64,000 bases of DNA from Cordilura impudica (lineage: Eukaryota; Arthropoda; Insecta; Diptera; Scathophagidae): positions 52,742,261 through 52,806,260 of the forward strand of contig OY821521.1 of assembly GCA_963682025.1 (NCBI GenBank). Reading direction: 5' to 3'. The notes beneath the pieces were generated by a model that saw only the letters and a list, made by a program, of their open reading frames with translations, ran no database searches and was not told the origin of the DNA. Of this stretch, positions 1 through 10,143 are shown piece after piece (the first letter of the stretch is position 1; each line of letters starts with the position of its first letter). Position numbers and translations under genes: made by a program.

Positions 1-285
1 TATGGGGACTAGGTCTGAACATGGATCGATTCACCAATTTCAACCAAATGTATACCAAATTTCATCAAAATGTATTCATATTTGCGACCTGTAGCTTGAT
101 AACAAGGTTTACATGGACGCACAGACGCACGGACGGACGGACGGACATCGCTAAATCGACTCAGAAAGTGATTCTGATTCGATCGGTATAATAAAAGATG
201 GGTCTAGGTCAAATATTTTTGGTAGTTAGAAACAGCAGCACAAAGTCATTGTAGCCAAACCACATGGTGGTATAGGGTATAAAAA
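1..285 (+). mobile_element. mini-me/DINE-1-like repeat, 3' part (copy 1)
   Basis: This is the 3' part of an interspersed repeat seen at least eight times in the window. In fuller copies the consensus starts AACAAGTAAGAAA, followed by a short palindrome (AGTCGGTC..GACCGACT). It then has a conserved core with TTTGCGACCTGCAGTTTGAT, a (GGAC)n/(AGAC)n run, and ends GGGTATAAAAA. The layout resembles the dipteran mini-me elements (conserved core beside a (GTCY)n tract), later grouped with DINE-1/Helentron-like elements; that family name is inference. This copy is cut by the window start and has only three to four GGAC units. Confidence 0.75.
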
Positions 286-309
286 TCAATGAAAGGGCTA
301 AAAAACGCT

Positions 310-575
310 TGTTTTTATACCCCATACTACTATATTATTATACTTTCAGAGTTGATTTAGCGATGTCCGTCCTTCCATCCGTCCATCTGTCCGTCTGTAA
401 ACCTTGTAATCAAACTATAGGTCGCAAATATGAATATATTTTAACAAAATATCATATATCTACTCTGATCGGCCTTTCACTTAAATCCATTAAAAAACCA
501 AATCATTCTACAGATTTTTCTCATATTTTGTTTGTATGTTTTCGCAAAACATAAGTAATTTTACCAAATATGTGT
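310..575 (-). mobile_element. mini-me-like repeat, truncated (copy 2)
   Basis: Reverse-strand partial copy of the repeat at 1-285. It opens with TTTTTATACCC (reverse of the element end), then GTCC/GTCT units and the reverse of the 'TTTGCGACCT' core. It lies 25 bp from copy 1 in opposite orientation, so the two form an inverted pair. The short open frame across it is just the repeat read through. Confidence 0.7.
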
Positions 576-1275
576 CCCCATAAGGTGGCCAAAAAAAAAA
601 TTTTTTTTCCCCAGCTTTTTTAAAAGCTTATAGTGAGAAGTGTTTTTGTGATTTTGTTCAGATTTTTCGGAACAGGTTTAGAGGTCGCTAAAGTCGAATT
701 TTACCCAAAAATCGGGTTTCCCGAACATTTTTTGAGTTTTACTTATTACTTCGATCATAACTACGATTTTCTTTGCTACAAAGTCAATATTAAAAAAAAA
801 AAAATGTTCAAGAACTACTTTTCTGTATAGAAATCATGTTTCGGTAATTTTTTTTGCTCGTTTGGGTACCCTTAATGACATTTTTTCGTAAATTTTGCAT
901 ACATTTTGTAAGTAATGGTTTGTAACTTTTAAAATTTCTATCAAAGTTAAAAAAAAATGATGACGCAGTTTAAAAGGTGGATAAATTCTGAGTCATTTTG
1001 AGAAAAAATTTTGAATATGCTTTTACCGTTCCAAAGTTATACCCTTTTTACGCTTTGTGCCTATTTGGAGAAATTAAAAATATTCTAAGGTGTTTGCCAG
1101 TTATGCATCGGATTTGTTTTAATGTTAGTTTTTCTTTTTTCTTTCAAAAATAAAATATGGGTGGTTTTTTTTTCTGTTGCAATAAGAGTCAATATGGTTT
1201 ATGTTGGAATTTTTTGAAACCACCCCAAGTATACGCAAAATAAATTAAAAAATAATTTTTTTTTTTAATTTGCAA

Positions 1276-1522
1276 TTATTTATTAGAGCTTTTGAGACGT
1301 AGTTCTATGCCCTGCAATAAATTCTGAAAGTCTGTTTCGGATGTTGTTACATTAATATAAGAATGAGCCAAGGTCATGCCGCGTTCTGCGACATCATTTA
1401 CCACGCGCAATTGCTTAACTTTGTTCTTTTTTTCCGGATCTGTTTGTAAAAAATCAACAGATATGTTAGACGCTTCAAAAAAGGCTAAGCTGGCTTCGGA
1501 TATTAAATTTTTTAAATGACTC
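1276..1522 (-). pseudogene. fragment of a multi-copy arthropod gene family (VVNDVAERG motif)
   Basis: About 80 residues on the minus strand contain VKQLRVVNDVAERGM followed by a region ending FQNLLQGIELRLKS. I recognise the 'VVNDVAERG..L...Y' block as the C-terminal part of a widespread, very repetitive arthropod protein family of unknown function, often found in transposon-rich DNA. This is recall, not a search. The apparent start codon comes from the neighbouring palindromic MITE, so the true N-terminus is missing and this is a 5'-truncated fragment inside a foldback. The frame is clean over its whole length, although the surrounding arms have decayed. Confidence 0.5.
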
Positions 1523-1640
1523 ACGCCCGTATTCATAATTAAATTCTAGCAGTTGGCTAACTTTTTTTCATACGAAAATTTCAAAATTTGTATGAAGAAA
1601 AGTTAGCCAACTGCTAGAATTTGATTATGAATACGGGCGT
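1523..1640. mobile_element. palindromic MITE, CGCCCGTATTCAT type (copy 1)
   Basis: A 118-bp near-perfect palindrome. It begins ACGCCCGTATTCATAAT and ends ATTATGAATACGGGCGT, with arms of more than 50 bp (TTCTAGCAGTTGGCTAACTT in each arm) and almost no loop. A second, internally deleted copy is at 21866-21948. It forms one long hairpin if single-stranded. The flanks show no convincing target-site duplication. Confidence 0.75.
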
Positions 1641-1885
1641 CAGTCTTTATCTTTTAAACTGCGCCATTATTAAAGTTTGAACATTTTTCTTTTAAACTAT
1701 TGACTTCGTAACAAAGAAAATCGTACTTATGGGCCGAGTAATAAGTAAAATTCAAAATAAATTCCGGAAAACCCGATTTTTTGGTAAAATTTGACTTTAG
1801 CGACCTCTAAACCTCTTCCAAAAAATCTGAAAAAAAAATCAAAAAAATAATTTACCCCATAACCTTTCATAAAGAACACCCTATG

Positions 1886-2468
1886 TACATGTTCTTTATG
1901 TACATGTTTTTGCGTTTTGTATATTTATGTTTTTGCACAAAATAAGTGACCCAAGTTCCAACGTAAATATAGCATCTTATATGAACTTCTTATTTGCTGC
2001 AACAAAACAATTAAAAAAAAGGCACTCAAATTTAAATTATGCTTATCTTCTATATCCAATTTGTTGAACCTAAGATTCCCCCTAAACATGTGGTGTAGGG
2101 TATCTAGTCAGCTTGTTTATGTTACTTTTAAGTTCATATCAGTATAAAATATATAAACAGTTGTTTTACAAAATGAAATAAATAAAAATGATCATTTTCT
2201 ATGTGGAGAGTAGAGAGCAACGATACATTATGCGAGTTCACAGGTTACTAGTGTGATTAGCCCTCCTGAAAATAGGCGGTATTGGTTCAGTGGGCGGTGC
2301 ACCTCCCATACAAAGTAAACATTGAATATCAGATATTTCGTCTACTATAACAGGGAGATCTGTGTCAATTTGGGTGACGTCATCTTATGTTAATGTAAAT
2401 CGCCATGCTAAAAATGATCGGGATCGGGTAATGGACGTTGCAGCTCCCATTCAAGATAATAAAAAAAA
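1886..2468. other. no gene seen; contains a shared repeat fragment
   Basis: AT-rich DNA with no believable coding region. About 2216-2320 (GCGAGTTCACAGGTTACT, then GGCGG and CTCCCATA) resembles 13285-13385, so it is a small dispersed repeat fragment of unknown type. Confidence 0.5.
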
Positions 2469-3200
2469 AAAGTTATAGTCGGCTTGGACCGACTATACCA
2501 TATACCATGCGTGTGGAGACCACATCTCTGATGTCCAACTAATTAGATATAGATAGTAAGCATAAACAAAATTTGAGTGGAATTGTTATTAATTTTTTGC
2601 CATCGGATATGAAAAAGTTCATATCAGATACTCTATTTATATGGAGACTAGGTCAAAAAAGGACCCATTCTGACCATATGATAAGGTCACTTATTTTTTG
2701 CAAAAACCTATACAAACAAAATTTTAAAAAAATCTGTGCAATATATATTACTTTTTTTTAAGATTTAAGCGAAGATCGGGAATCAGCTTCATATGGGGGC
2801 TTTGGCCCAGAATTGTCCTATACGGTTTATTGTTGAAGTACTGATAAATGGATGTAATAAACATGCACAAAGCCGATTTGACACATATCTATATGATAAC
2901 TTGGATATTGTTGCCATTTAAATGGATCTCATACTGGTCAGTTGTTTGAAGACTAGGTCTGAACATGATCCGATTCTTAGCAATTTCAGCAGCATTCGTC
3001 TTATGACAGACGGAAGCTTATATATTCACATTTGCGACCTGCAGTTTGATTACAAGGTTTACATGGACACACAGACGGACGGACAGACATTACTAAATCG
3101 ATTCGGTATAACAAAAGGTGAGTCAAATATTTTTGGTAGTTATAAACATCAGCACAAAGTCATTTTATCTTGACCACATAGTGCTATACAGTATAAAAAA
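2469..3200 (+). mobile_element. mini-me-like repeat, near full length (copy 3)
   Basis: Starts at a variant of the family 5' end (AAAAAGTTATAGTCGGCTTGGACCGACTATA, abridged here as the AGTCGG..CCGACT palindrome). It runs through the core (TTTGCGACCTGCAGTTTGAT near 3030) and a short GGAC/AGAC run, and ends near 'CAGTATAAAAAA'. It has diverged from copies 5 and 6. Confidence 0.75.
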
Positions 3201-3816
3201 TATATTATATACTATTTATTCACGCAGTTTTACTCTTAATTGGCTCTAAATCTTGACGCATATCACTCGGCTCATGCACATAAATGAATTTTAAATTTTT
3301 TATAAAAAAAACTGTGTAACCAATTTATTTATATTTGTTACATAGACAAAATGCTTAAGATGTTTTAAAAGTGTTATTACTATTCTATGCCATACTTCTC
3401 AATAAACTTCCAACAGTTTGAATTGTAACTTTTCCCCCAAAACTTTTAAACATTCATAATAACAATTCAAATTTTTTTCTCACTAATAAAATTATTCCTA
3501 AATTTTTATGAACTTAACATCTAGAAACATTTGTATAATAATCCTACAATATTGGATTTTAAGAGCATATAAATATATTCATAAAAAAATGTAAGGAAAA
3601 TCATGAATTTAAAATTCACTAATATTTATGTATTTATAGGGATAATTTTTGTATCCTTTATTCATCCAAGAAAATGAAATTTACATTTGGGCGGCACTTG
3701 AATGGTTTAGAAATAAGGAAATTGAAATCACTTTAAAATAGATATGAATGCTAATGCTTTCTAGACCATCAAGAATCGATGAGATGCGGGGTAAATTATC
3801 AAATAGAGATGTAAGT
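3201..3816. other. no gene or repeat recognised
   Basis: AT-rich spacer of about 600 bp. I see no coding frame, RNA gene or repeat shared with the rest of the window. Confidence 0.5.
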
Positions 3817-3825
3817 ACACACCTT

Positions 3826-4450
3826 TTCCAATTTTATTTCAGAAAACATCAATTGAATTTCAGAAAGTATCGATTGTATTTCAGAAAGTATCAATTGTAT
3901 TTCAGAAAATATTGATTGTATTTCAGAAAGTATCAATTGTACTTCAGAAATTATCGGTTGTATTTCAGAAAGTATCAATTAAATTTCAGAAAGTATCGAT
4001 TGCATTTCAGAAAGTATCAATTGTATTTCAGCAAGTATCGATTGTATTTCAGAAAACATCAATTTAATTTCAGGAAGTATAAATTGTATTTCAGAAAAAT
4101 TCAATTGAATTTCCGAAAGTATCATTGTATTTCAGAAAGTATCAAATGTATTTCAGAAAATATTGATTGTATTTCAGAAAGTATCAATTGTACTTCAGAA
4201 ATTATCAATTGTATTTCAGAAAGTATCAATTGAATTTCAGAAAACATCAATTGAATTTCAGAAAACATCAATTGAATTTCAGAAAGTATAAATTGTATTT
4301 CAGAAAAATTCAATTGAATTTCCGAAAGTATCATTGTATTTCAGAAAACATCAATTTGATTTCAGAAAGAATCAAATATATGTCAGAAAACATAAAATGA
4401 ATTTCAGAAAGTTTCAAATGTATTTCAGACATTATCATACAAGAACTTAT
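3826..4450 (+). repeat. 21-bp tandem array (left arm of foldback)
   Basis: About 30 imperfect head-to-tail units. Each begins TTTCAGAAAG and ends with the palindromic CAATTGTA or a close variant such as AACATCAATTGAA. Because 21 is a multiple of three and the unit lacks stops, both strands stay open and give long pseudo-proteins (FRKYQLY-type and LSEIQLI-type heptads). These are artefacts. Confidence 0.9.
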
Positions 4451-4596
4451 TTTTTTAAGTATTACACTGGGTTTGTAAGATTTCTTGGAAACTATAAAAT
4501 CAGGCATCAGGATGCAGACAAAACTTTATTCCCGATTCATGTCCTGTTTTTTTATATTGTAGCTGATTAAAAAATTAAGTCCTCATCTTGTTACCA

Positions 4597-5225
4597 TTAC
4601 GAGTCTGCCCCTGACAGTTTATTTTTCAATGCATAAAAAATAAGACCAAATATTGGCAAACATTTTCTGTAACTCCAAATCACTAACAAAAACAATAACA
4701 ACTTTTCGGTATTTAAAAGTAATGAAAACTTAGGTTCATTAACTGCTTTCATTAAGATGTCCGCCAACATTTCGTCCGTTGGTATATACTCAATTTTCAG
4801 GATCCCTTCATCAAGTTTCTCTCGTATGAATTTTATTCGTAGGTCGACATGCTTTGTGCGCGGAGAAAATGAACCATTTGAAGCTATTTGTATTGCACTT
4901 TTGTTGTCGCAAAATAGAGTAGTCACGTCTGCGATGTTTGGAACTAATTCTGATTCGAGTCTCTTCAGCCAGATCACTTCCTGAATAGCGCACACCACTG
5001 ACATAAACTCAGCCTAAGTTGTTGACAAAGTAACCGTCTTTTGCTGCTTTGTACACCAAGAAATGGCGCCACTTTGAAAACTGAATACGTAACAAGATGT
5101 TGAGCGCCGCCCATCAAGGTCACCGGCCCAGTCGGCATCGCAATACCCAATAATTCTAGTGGATTGCCTGCGATATATAAGATTATGATGAAACGTTTGC
5201 GCCGGTGGTGCGCTACAGTTCAATT
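4597..5225 (-). pseudogene. copia-type retrotransposon, RNase H end (broken)
   Basis: The minus strand encodes the C-terminal RNase H region of a Ty1/copia polyprotein. Visible blocks are GYCDADWAGD, RRSTSCYVF, ISWCTKQQKTVTLSTT, AEFMSVVCAIQEVIWLKRL, LFCDNKSAIQIA, TKHVDLRIKFIRE and IPTDEMLADILMK. The acidic residues typical of this RNase H (the D of CDAD, the E of AEF, the D of DNKSA) are present. One in-frame TAG at about 5014-5016 lies between STT and AEF, where copia elements have Q. The upstream polyprotein is missing; at about 5225 the sequence changes to a copia fragment of opposite orientation. Confidence 0.85.
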
Positions 5226-5227
5226 CA

Positions 5228-5480
5228 TTTTTTGCTAGCGTTAGAAATGAAGCACACCAGATGGACGCGATCACAGCGTTTCTTAATGGAGAGCTAAAGG
5301 AAGAAATCTTCATGTACCAACCCGAAGAGTTTGATGACGGAAGCGGCAGAGTATGTTTACTCAAAAAATCAACTATGGGCTGAAACAATCCAGCAGAATA
5401 TGGAATGCAAAATTGAATTCAGTATTAACATCATTTGGGCTAAAGCGCAGTGGAAGCGTGCTGGGCCCATAACCTATTGT
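5228..5480 (+). pseudogene. copia-type reverse transcriptase fragment (inverted, frameshifted)
   Basis: The plus strand encodes the start of a copia reverse transcriptase: MDAITAFLNGELKEEIFMY, QPEEF, VCLLKKS, then after a one-base deletion near 5357 YGLKQSSRIWNAKLN and LTSFGLKRS. It lies head-to-head with the RNase H fragment at 4597-5225, so the original element was rearranged: the RT part is inverted and the sequence between RT and RNase H is lost. From about 5481 to 5560 no copia similarity is clear. Confidence 0.75.
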
Positions 5481-5654
5481 TGGATGTTCGAAAGCAAGAA
5501 AAACAGCACAATCGTTCAGCTTGAAGTCAAGACACAGAAGAAGAAATGACAAGTTTTATTCTTTCGTTTCATTATTTACACTTCACACATATTCTAGTGT
5601 TGCCAGATTCTATTTATAATATAATTATTCATTACAATAGTAAACTACTCTTTA

Positions 5655-5800
5655 AATTCTGAAATTCAACTTATATTTTCGGAAATTCAATTGATATTTT
5701 ATAAAATTAAATTGATACTTTCTAAAGTACAATTTGTACTTTCTGAAATTCAATTGATGTTTTCTGAAAATCAATTGATGTTTTCTGAAATACAATTGGA
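5655..5800 (-). repeat. 21-bp tandem array (right arm of foldback)
   Basis: About seven units in inverted orientation relative to 3826-4450 (TTTCTGAAAT..CAATTGAT type). They end at the terminal inverted repeat near 5790-5810. Confidence 0.85.
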
Positions 5801-6011
5801 AAAAGTGTAGTCTTGGTAGCTGAAGGAATAATGGACTCATATAGAATTATTTTCTTATTAGACTTTTCTAACCTCAAATAAAAGAAATATAAACTGGTGG
5901 AAATTTAAATTTTATAAAAAGAACTATAGTTTCTCTTGTGGCAATAAAATTTGCCAAGATTTATTTTTCATGGTCTAAAAGTGCTTAATATTATGAATTT
6001 ATAATTATGTA

Positions 6012-6396
6012 CTTGTATAGCCCAGCACTTGAAATTCGAGTCCAAATTCTAGGAAATATAATTTTTCATTAAATTTTTGTCTTCCAAGGTTTTTTTAAAA
6101 TTTTTCCAAAATTTATGAATATTTAAATGAGCCTAAAGGTATAAGCAAATTCACAATTCAGCACAGAGCGTCTGTTATATAATTTAATTCATTGCGTTAA
6201 CAGGGTGTAACAAATTATTATAAATATTTTATTTTATTTAATTTCATATATTTTTAAGATAGATTAAATATAAATTTTATCATTCTCAAATTCTCCTCCA
6301 TATGAACTATAACTACGCCAATTTTCACACTCCTCCGTGCCCGCATATTGCTTAAAAAGGGAACTAAAAATTTACCTTCACGTATTAATATATAGA
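6012..6396 (-). mobile_element. non-autonomous Helitron, subfamily B (copy 1)
   Basis: Read on the minus strand, it starts TCTATATATTAATACGTG directly after an A. It ends with a hairpin (CTCGAATTTCAAG variant) about 12 nt before the terminus, in the Helitron fashion. The terminal CTAG has decayed to CAAG. About 400 bp match the copy at 54294-54701. It shares its hairpin end and the segment around CCTAAAGGTAT with subfamily A, so the two are related. Confidence 0.65.
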
Positions 6397-6429
6397 TTCT
6401 GGTGGTAAAAAAGAATCAAAATAATAATA

Positions 6430-6650
6430 TTCGATGCTGGCATAAACTCTGTAGTTCTCTACGGCTGCAACGTAGCTCCTGGGAATATAAAGTCTGTGAA
6501 AATTTTTATATGAGGAGAGGCCTACGAATATATTTCCCCCAAACAATTTGAAATTAGAGGCTATGGAGTGAGACAGAATAAATGGCTACAAATAACGAAA
6601 TTCTAAGAAGAAAATGGCATTGGCACACTACTCTTGAAGGGGCAAGAAGT
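6430..6650 (+). pseudogene. LINE C-terminal fragment (possible)
   Basis: Broken frames spell GLRIYFPQTI, then RLWS, then NNEILRRKWHW. This fits the end of a LINE ORF2 in which a 'W(P/Q)..IS N..LW' block precedes 'RKW.WIGHTLR'. Stops and shifts interrupt it, and the exact clade cannot be told. The downstream part overlaps a repeat shared with 15650-15860. Confidence 0.35.
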
Positions 6651-7000
6651 TAGGTGAAAATGGATCCAAAATTGAGTTTCATATTATGTTTGCGAATCAT
6701 TTGCAAATTGAAAATCTGCAAAACTGAAAATCCTACCTGATCCCTTTCAAGAGGTATGGCCATTTTAACGCCTCGTTGCATTTGCGTACGCACTTTTTGC
6801 TACTGTTTGGAGTTTCTCAGGTTCTGTAAGTTATAAAATAACTTTTAGGAACCAAATTTAATAGTCAAATTTGCTCAGCTATAAAATGCAACTAATTTTT
6901 CCCTGAAATACTCTATAGCTTTGCCGAAAATTGCGAAACTGGCCTTTTTTGCAAGAGTCTTTAATTTTGCACAAAAAATAATGCCCTGGACATTATTCTT
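6570..7000 (+). repeat. dispersed repeat shared with 15650-15860
   Basis: Blocks such as 'CTCTTGAAGG', 'GTGAAAATGGATCCAAAA', 'TTTGCGAATC' and 'TATAAAATGCAACTAATTTTT' recur in reverse complement at 15650-15860. This copy carries extra sequence between the blocks. The class is unknown, and part may be the 3' end of a LINE. Confidence 0.55.
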
Positions 7001-7254
7001 GCTAATTTTAGGGTACAAAATTAATTTGACAATGAAGGAGTTCATAGTTTTATTAAGAGGTTAATATTTAATTTTTATGCGAGTGTCTATTCTCAGCTTA
7101 TCCCAAGCACGAAAAATATTTGTAGCAAAAATTCGCGTTTTTATTTAATTTGAAAATGTACGAATATAAATATTTTCATGAAAAGAGTAGAAAAAAGGTG
7201 AGAAAAAATCATCTTTGGTAAAATTAAACCAAACAAATATCCTATTAATAAAAA
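7001..7254. other. no gene recognised
   Basis: AT-rich spacer between the dispersed repeat and the Helitron copy at 7255. No coding frame or RNA gene is seen. Confidence 0.4.
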
Positions 7255-7632
7255 CTAGCAGATTCCTTCCCTCGAAATTCGAGTGCAAATTCTAGGAAAT
7301 TTTATTTTTTCATTAAATAAGGACCCTGAAGGTATGCTAATAAATTATAGCCAATTCGCAAATCAACACAAAAAAACAAATTAATTTTTATTACAAACAC
7401 ATTAACAAATTTAATAAACACACACATAGCATTGTATAGTTTTATGTATGTGTTATTAGCAACTTTAAATGTAATTTACTCAAAATAAAGGATAAACTTT
7501 TAAAATCTGTAAATCTGCAAAACGGCTAAAAAGAAATACTTTTCAAATAATATACGTTCAGTCAAAATTGGGATAAAACGGTAGAACAAAACATCGGTCA
7601 CAAGAAATCGTCTATCGTATTAATTTTGTAGA
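7255..7632 (-). mobile_element. non-autonomous Helitron, subfamily A (copy 1)
   Basis: Subfamily A consensus, read 5'-3': A|TCTATAATATTAATAGGC, then a body of about 380 bp with ACCGATGTTTTGTTCTACCG, then the hairpin CTCGAATTTCGAG, about 13 nt, and CTAG|T. These are Helitron hallmarks: 5'-TC, a 3' hairpin about 11-13 nt from the end, CTRR, insertion between A and T, no target duplication, no coding capacity. In this copy the outer flanks are A on one side and T on the other, as expected. The far end abuts the pseudogene beginning at 7633. Confidence 0.8.
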
Positions 7633-9020
7633 TATTGAAAATTTGATTAAGAAATTTATAAAAAAAGGATTTCAGTATTGATGATCCTAAATTTCCATTA
7701 AGTATTTGTAGAACTTGTTATCTTACTCTACTTGATTTCGAAAAAGGTCATAGACCCAGACAAGATATCCCAAATTACGAAGATATCGGTTTACCAAAAG
7801 AAACTCGATACATGTAAAGGCCAGTTTACACTATCACACTTTGTAATACCATCTGTCAAAAATTATGAAAAAATCATGTAAAAAGCTTATGTATGTAATT
7901 GACAGTCTGTATGATTTTAGTTTCGAAGTCCGATGGTTTTTTTCATTTTTAGACAAATTTCTAAAAACTTGTCATCTTCATCGGACCAGAGTTGTTTTTT
8001 TTTTTTGTAATATTAAAAAAAAAAGGTAGACAAAAAAAAAAGAAAGTGAAAATAAATTATAAATTTCAAAATAAATTTGTTTGTTATTCTAAACAGCTGT
8101 TTTTATAAAACTTGAGTGTGATGATGTAAATGGCTCAAGTATGCAGAAATAATGTCGGTGCGACTTTATGACAGTCGGAAGATTTTCATCGGATTTTTAT
8201 TTCGATTTAAGGGTCATGCCAAAATTATAAAAGGTAAAGGCCACAAATGAAGTAAATTGAAAGTAAATTATCAAAAACCGATCTCCGCATTTTGTCAAAA
8301 GTAACAGATAAAAGGAAACTTACCAGTTAGCCGCATGCAACAAGTGTTTTCAAACAGTTGGTAAATATTATGAAATTAGTTGAAATACTCGTACTTCCCG
8401 AAAATATTCAAGAGCAAGTAGCAACAACTACGTTAGAAAACTCTTAAGAAGCTATTGCAGCTGATAATGAGTTAAGTTTATCTACTGGTGGTCGAAAATT
8501 AAGAATTGTTGTGAATCCTACGGAAAAAATGCTCTTAAATTTTGCGAAGAACGCTTATATAATTTTCGCATTAATACATGAAGTTAATTAGACATTGAAA
8601 AAAGTCACGGTTGGAACATATTTTACAAGGCTTGTAAACCACCTCTTTGGCGTGGCTTAGTTCCTCTTTTAAGTAAAGAAAAAGCCATGTTGTAGCCAAA
8701 AAAAGATAAAAGTTGTTGCACAGAACTATCATGGATATGCATTTGAAGGTAATGCATGTTGAAAACTGCTAAAGGAAGCTGATAAGCTGGATGACCCAAA
8801 ACTATAACGGCGATGTAGGATATTTTGCAATTGTTCCTTACATCAATGCTTACAAAGCTATGGATAAGCTCGTAGGTTACTATTTTAGTTGTAGAAAACG
8901 TGGACTTTCAATAACTTCTCATACTAATGAACTGCATAGTGCTTTGAAAAGCATTGGCGACATATCAGAAACTTTGAAAATTCATATTATTCTTGAACAC
9001 GTAGAATTATTTTTTTACAA
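7633..9020 (+). pseudogene. arthropod repetitive gene family, 5' portion (decayed)
   Basis: Broken frames on the plus strand show a cysteine-containing N-terminal block (FPLSICRTCYLTLLDFEKG, then NYEDIGLPKETR). After a gap come LPENIQEQVA, LSTGGRKLRI, YHGYAFEGNACWKLLKEADK and LKIHIILEHVELFF. I recall this order from a widespread multi-copy arthropod protein family of unknown function with motifs of the type 'F.GN.C..LL', 'KVH.L..HV..F' and 'GL..SEQ.GE.VH'. The last motif is found after the Helitron, at 14872 onward. Several stops and frameshifts interrupt it. It could be an old transposase; that is inference. Confidence 0.6.
7824..8243. mobile_element. candidate 420-bp insertion flanked by 10-bp direct repeats
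   Basis: GTAAAGGCCA occurs at 7814-7823 and again at 8234-8243. The DNA between them is unrelated to the pseudogene and contains short inverted pieces (CATCGGACC/GTCCGATG type) and poly-A/T runs. This fits an insertion with a 10-bp target duplication, but chance is not excluded. Confidence 0.35.
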
Positions 9021-9194
9021 TTTATATATATAAAAATGAATTGTGGTTTGTTCGTCCGCTTAAAACTTGAAAACTACAGGATCAAAAGGGATACTTTCTT
9101 CTGCGAGTTTGTTTGTAACTGCCGCGCGAAGGTTTAGGAAGGTTTAGGAAGGTTTGAGTTGTTATCTGACTGTTTAACAATCCAGTCGTGTACT

Positions 9195-10143
9195 ATGGAT
9201 GCTCCGTTAAATACTCACTGCGCGAAGTGTTTTGACGCGTTAAAGAAAGACTTCGTTGCTTGTCATCTATGTAGAGCAAAATATCAGTTAATTTGTGCTA
9301 AGATTGACGTTAAATTATGTGAAGTGTTTAACAATAACAAAAATATTGTTTTTAATTGCAATAAATGTTTGAGTGTTACATTTAACTTGCTGTCTCACAT
9401 CTCTTCTTTACATGATGAAATAAGAGAGCTTAAACATACGATTGACTCAACTTTAAATCAAGATCTGCGAGAGTTAAAACAACAGTTCGTTGACTTTGCA
9501 AAAAATAAAGAATTAGCTAAACTGCCAAAAATTCAACAAAAATCTAAAAAAAACAATAACACTAATTTACATATTGCTAATGAAACTGATAATGATGTTG
9601 TTGTTGCTGATGTGAATGCAAGTGTGATAGCTGTTAATGCTGTATCAAATGTTTTCTACATTTTTGTCTGCTGCTTCGTCTATATCATCTTTTCCAACAA
9701 TTGCATCTAATGTTAGAGAGAACGATGCTAATATGTTTGATGACAACATGCAACCATTACAAAAAACATCTGGCTGGGTGAACGTACAGAAGCGTAGACG
9801 TAAGAAGGGGCCTGTAATAGTTGGGGTTAACACTTCTGATGAGCTCGATGTTGTTATACAAAAAAAGTGGATTCATATATCTTCGTTTAAGCCTACTGTT
9901 TCAACGGAAAAAATAATTCAATATGTTGAAAAACATACTAAAATAAGTAAACAACATATGGAATGTTTTAAATTAGTAAAAAAGGATATCGATTTAAATG
10001 AACTTAGACGAGTTAATTTCAAACTCGGCATATCTCCATGCTTTTTTAATGAAGTTGTGAATGCTGAAATATGGCGAATCGATATTAAAGTGCGTCCTTT
10101 TTTAAATTTTCCAAGAAAACCAATGCCGGAAAGGCAGAATTAG
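9195..10143 (+). pseudogene. LINE ORF1 (PHD-like zinc finger, RNA-binding), frameshifted
   Basis: It starts MDAPLNTHCAKCFDAL. A Cys/His-rich finger follows (CAKC..VACHLCRAKYQLICAK..FNCNKC), then a charged, probably coiled-coil stretch (EIRELKHTIDSTLNQDLREL). After a one-base shift near 9650-9656 come GWVNVQKRRRKKGPVI, ELDVVIQKKWIHISSFKPTV and KVRPFLNFPRK. The finger plus a C-terminal domain ending in 'VRPF' is the usual ORF1 layout in CR1-group LINEs, where it packages the RNA. ORF2 follows immediately in another frame. The start at 9195 is the first ATG before the finger. Confidence 0.75.

Larger units (their letters stand above)
600..1885. mobile_element. diverged foldback element with gene-fragment cargo
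   Basis: The segment around 640-805 is matched in reverse complement by about 1690-1860. Both carry the stretch around 'GTTTAGAGGTCGCTAAAGTC' and 'TTTACTTATTAC'. A second matching pair (GCGCAGTTTAAAAG type) lies at about 960-980 and 1655-1672, so the left arm has about 140 extra bases. The arms differ by many substitutions, so the element is old. Between them lie a protein-coding fragment (1276-1522) and a palindromic MITE (1523-1640). No clear target-site duplication is visible. Confidence 0.55.
3817..5810. mobile_element. Foldback-like element made of 21-bp repeats (copy 1)
   Basis: The left end reads (CA)CACCTTTTCCAATTTT and runs into a tandem 21-bp array. The right end, reversed, reads CTACACTTTTTCCAATTG and runs into the same array. 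Inverted termini whose arms are tandem direct repeats are the signature of Foldback (FB) transposons known from Drosophila; the sequence itself is not Drosophila FB. The left arm holds about 30 units (to about 4450), the right about seven (5655-5800). The middle contains two copia fragments, probably a later insertion or cargo. No target-site duplication is evident. Confidence 0.6.

Noticed and set aside
309..554. Short frame at 309-554
   Set aside because: It lies in a reverse mini-me-like copy and recurs with it.
3916..4400. Open frames of about 100 codons on both strands with FRKYQLY-type repeats (also 53501-54327)
   Set aside because: They are produced by a 21-bp tandem repeat without stops; both strands are open at once and there is no start context.
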